Source: Clostridiales bacterium
GTDB lineage: Bacteria; Bacillota; Clostridia; Oscillospirales; CAG-272
Length of the DNA: 15,921 bases
Direction of reading: 5' to 3'
Assembly: GCA_003523225.1 (NCBI GenBank)
Contig: DPGK01000017.1
Coordinates: forward strand, 36,105-52,025
The position numbers and the translations under genes are program-made. Below the pieces are notes generated by a model that did no database searches, was not told where the DNA came from, and saw only the letters and a program-made list of their open reading frames with translations. The number at the start of each line of letters is the position of its first letter. The stretch's first letter is position 1. Positions 15,843 through 15,921 of the stretch are shown piece after piece.

Positions 15843-15921
15843 TCATCTGCGGACAGGCGCAGGTGTCGCCATCGTCCAGCGCAAGGCAGTTTCCGTCCTC
15901 GCAGTTGCAGCACTCCCGGCG
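15820..15921 (-). pseudogene. Fragment of a cysteine-rich VLP-type protein from an integrative element
   Basis: From the right edge, 33 codons read 'RRECCNCEDGNCLALDDGDT' and then 'CACPQMISFSVSL' before a TAA at 15820-15822. The pattern CCN-GNC-LDDG-C-C-Q-IS-S matches the start of cysteine-rich VLP domain proteins carried by integrative conjugative elements of gut Clostridia. In that family a Cys-Lys-Trp-Phe-Arg-like stretch and 'AVLP' should follow; here the match ends at 'SVS' and the DNA changes into the sigma-like gene. The 5' end lies outside the window. Confidence 0.65.

Noticed and set aside
15820..15921. In-frame fusion of the VLP fragment with the sigma-like gene
   Set aside because: The frames differ: the VLP frame meets TAA at 15820-15822, and the sigma frame has TGA at 15843-15845.

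Overview
The window looks like chromosome from a spore-forming Gram-positive of the class Clostridia, probably an uncultured gut member of the Oscillospiraceae/Ruminococcaceae type. The signs are spmA-spmB, RNase J, a PrsA-like foldase, an AbrB-type regulator, an ECF sigma factor with an RsgI-like partner, consensus sigma-A promoters, and GC-rich hairpin repeats of a kind common in gut Clostridia. This assignment rests on gene families, not on a marker gene. Almost every gene is on the minus strand; abrB is the only clear plus-strand gene.

Layout from left to right. (1) 1-1615: an ECF sigma factor gene overlaps by ATGA a membrane RsgI-like/PepSY protein that runs off the left edge. A likely autoregulatory ECF promoter lies just upstream. 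(2) About 1690-3036: a gene-poor stretch with a complete tRNA-Pro(TGG), its terminator, and about 170 bp further right a truncated tRNA-Pro copy that keeps a good -10 box. This looks like the scar of an element that used tRNA-Pro as its target. (3) 3037-9969: housekeeping and sporulation genes in the order (sense direction) spmA-spmB-small membrane protein-rnj-prsA-like foldase-zinc-ribbon protein. rnj has its own perfect sigma-A promoter and a leader of about 330 nt. (4) 10108-10553: abrB on the plus strand, with promoter and terminator. (5) 10568-13747: a copper operon, csoR-copA. Its consensus promoter has one CsoR operator filling the -35/-10 spacer and a second one downstream of the start site. 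CopA carries a C-terminal CopZ-like domain that could also be made from an internal start. (6) 13784-14504: intergenic DNA with a 195-bp MITE-like inverted-repeat element and three short hairpin repeats. (7) 14505-15921: a sigma-factor-like gene lacking its N-terminal half, joined out of frame to a fragment of a cysteine-rich VLP protein gene, a family typical of integrative conjugative elements.

How the parts work together: the copper module senses Cu(I) (CsoR), exports it (CopA) and may traffic it (CopZ-like domain). The sigma/RsgI pair is a self-contained envelope-signal unit. SpmA/SpmB act in spore core dehydration, the PrsA-like protein folds exported proteins, and RNase J degrades and matures RNA. 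I see no complete unknown defence or conjugation system. The most unusual items are the chimeric junction at the right edge, the CopA-CopZ fusion with its internal start, the tRNA-Pro scar and the covarying inverted-repeat element.
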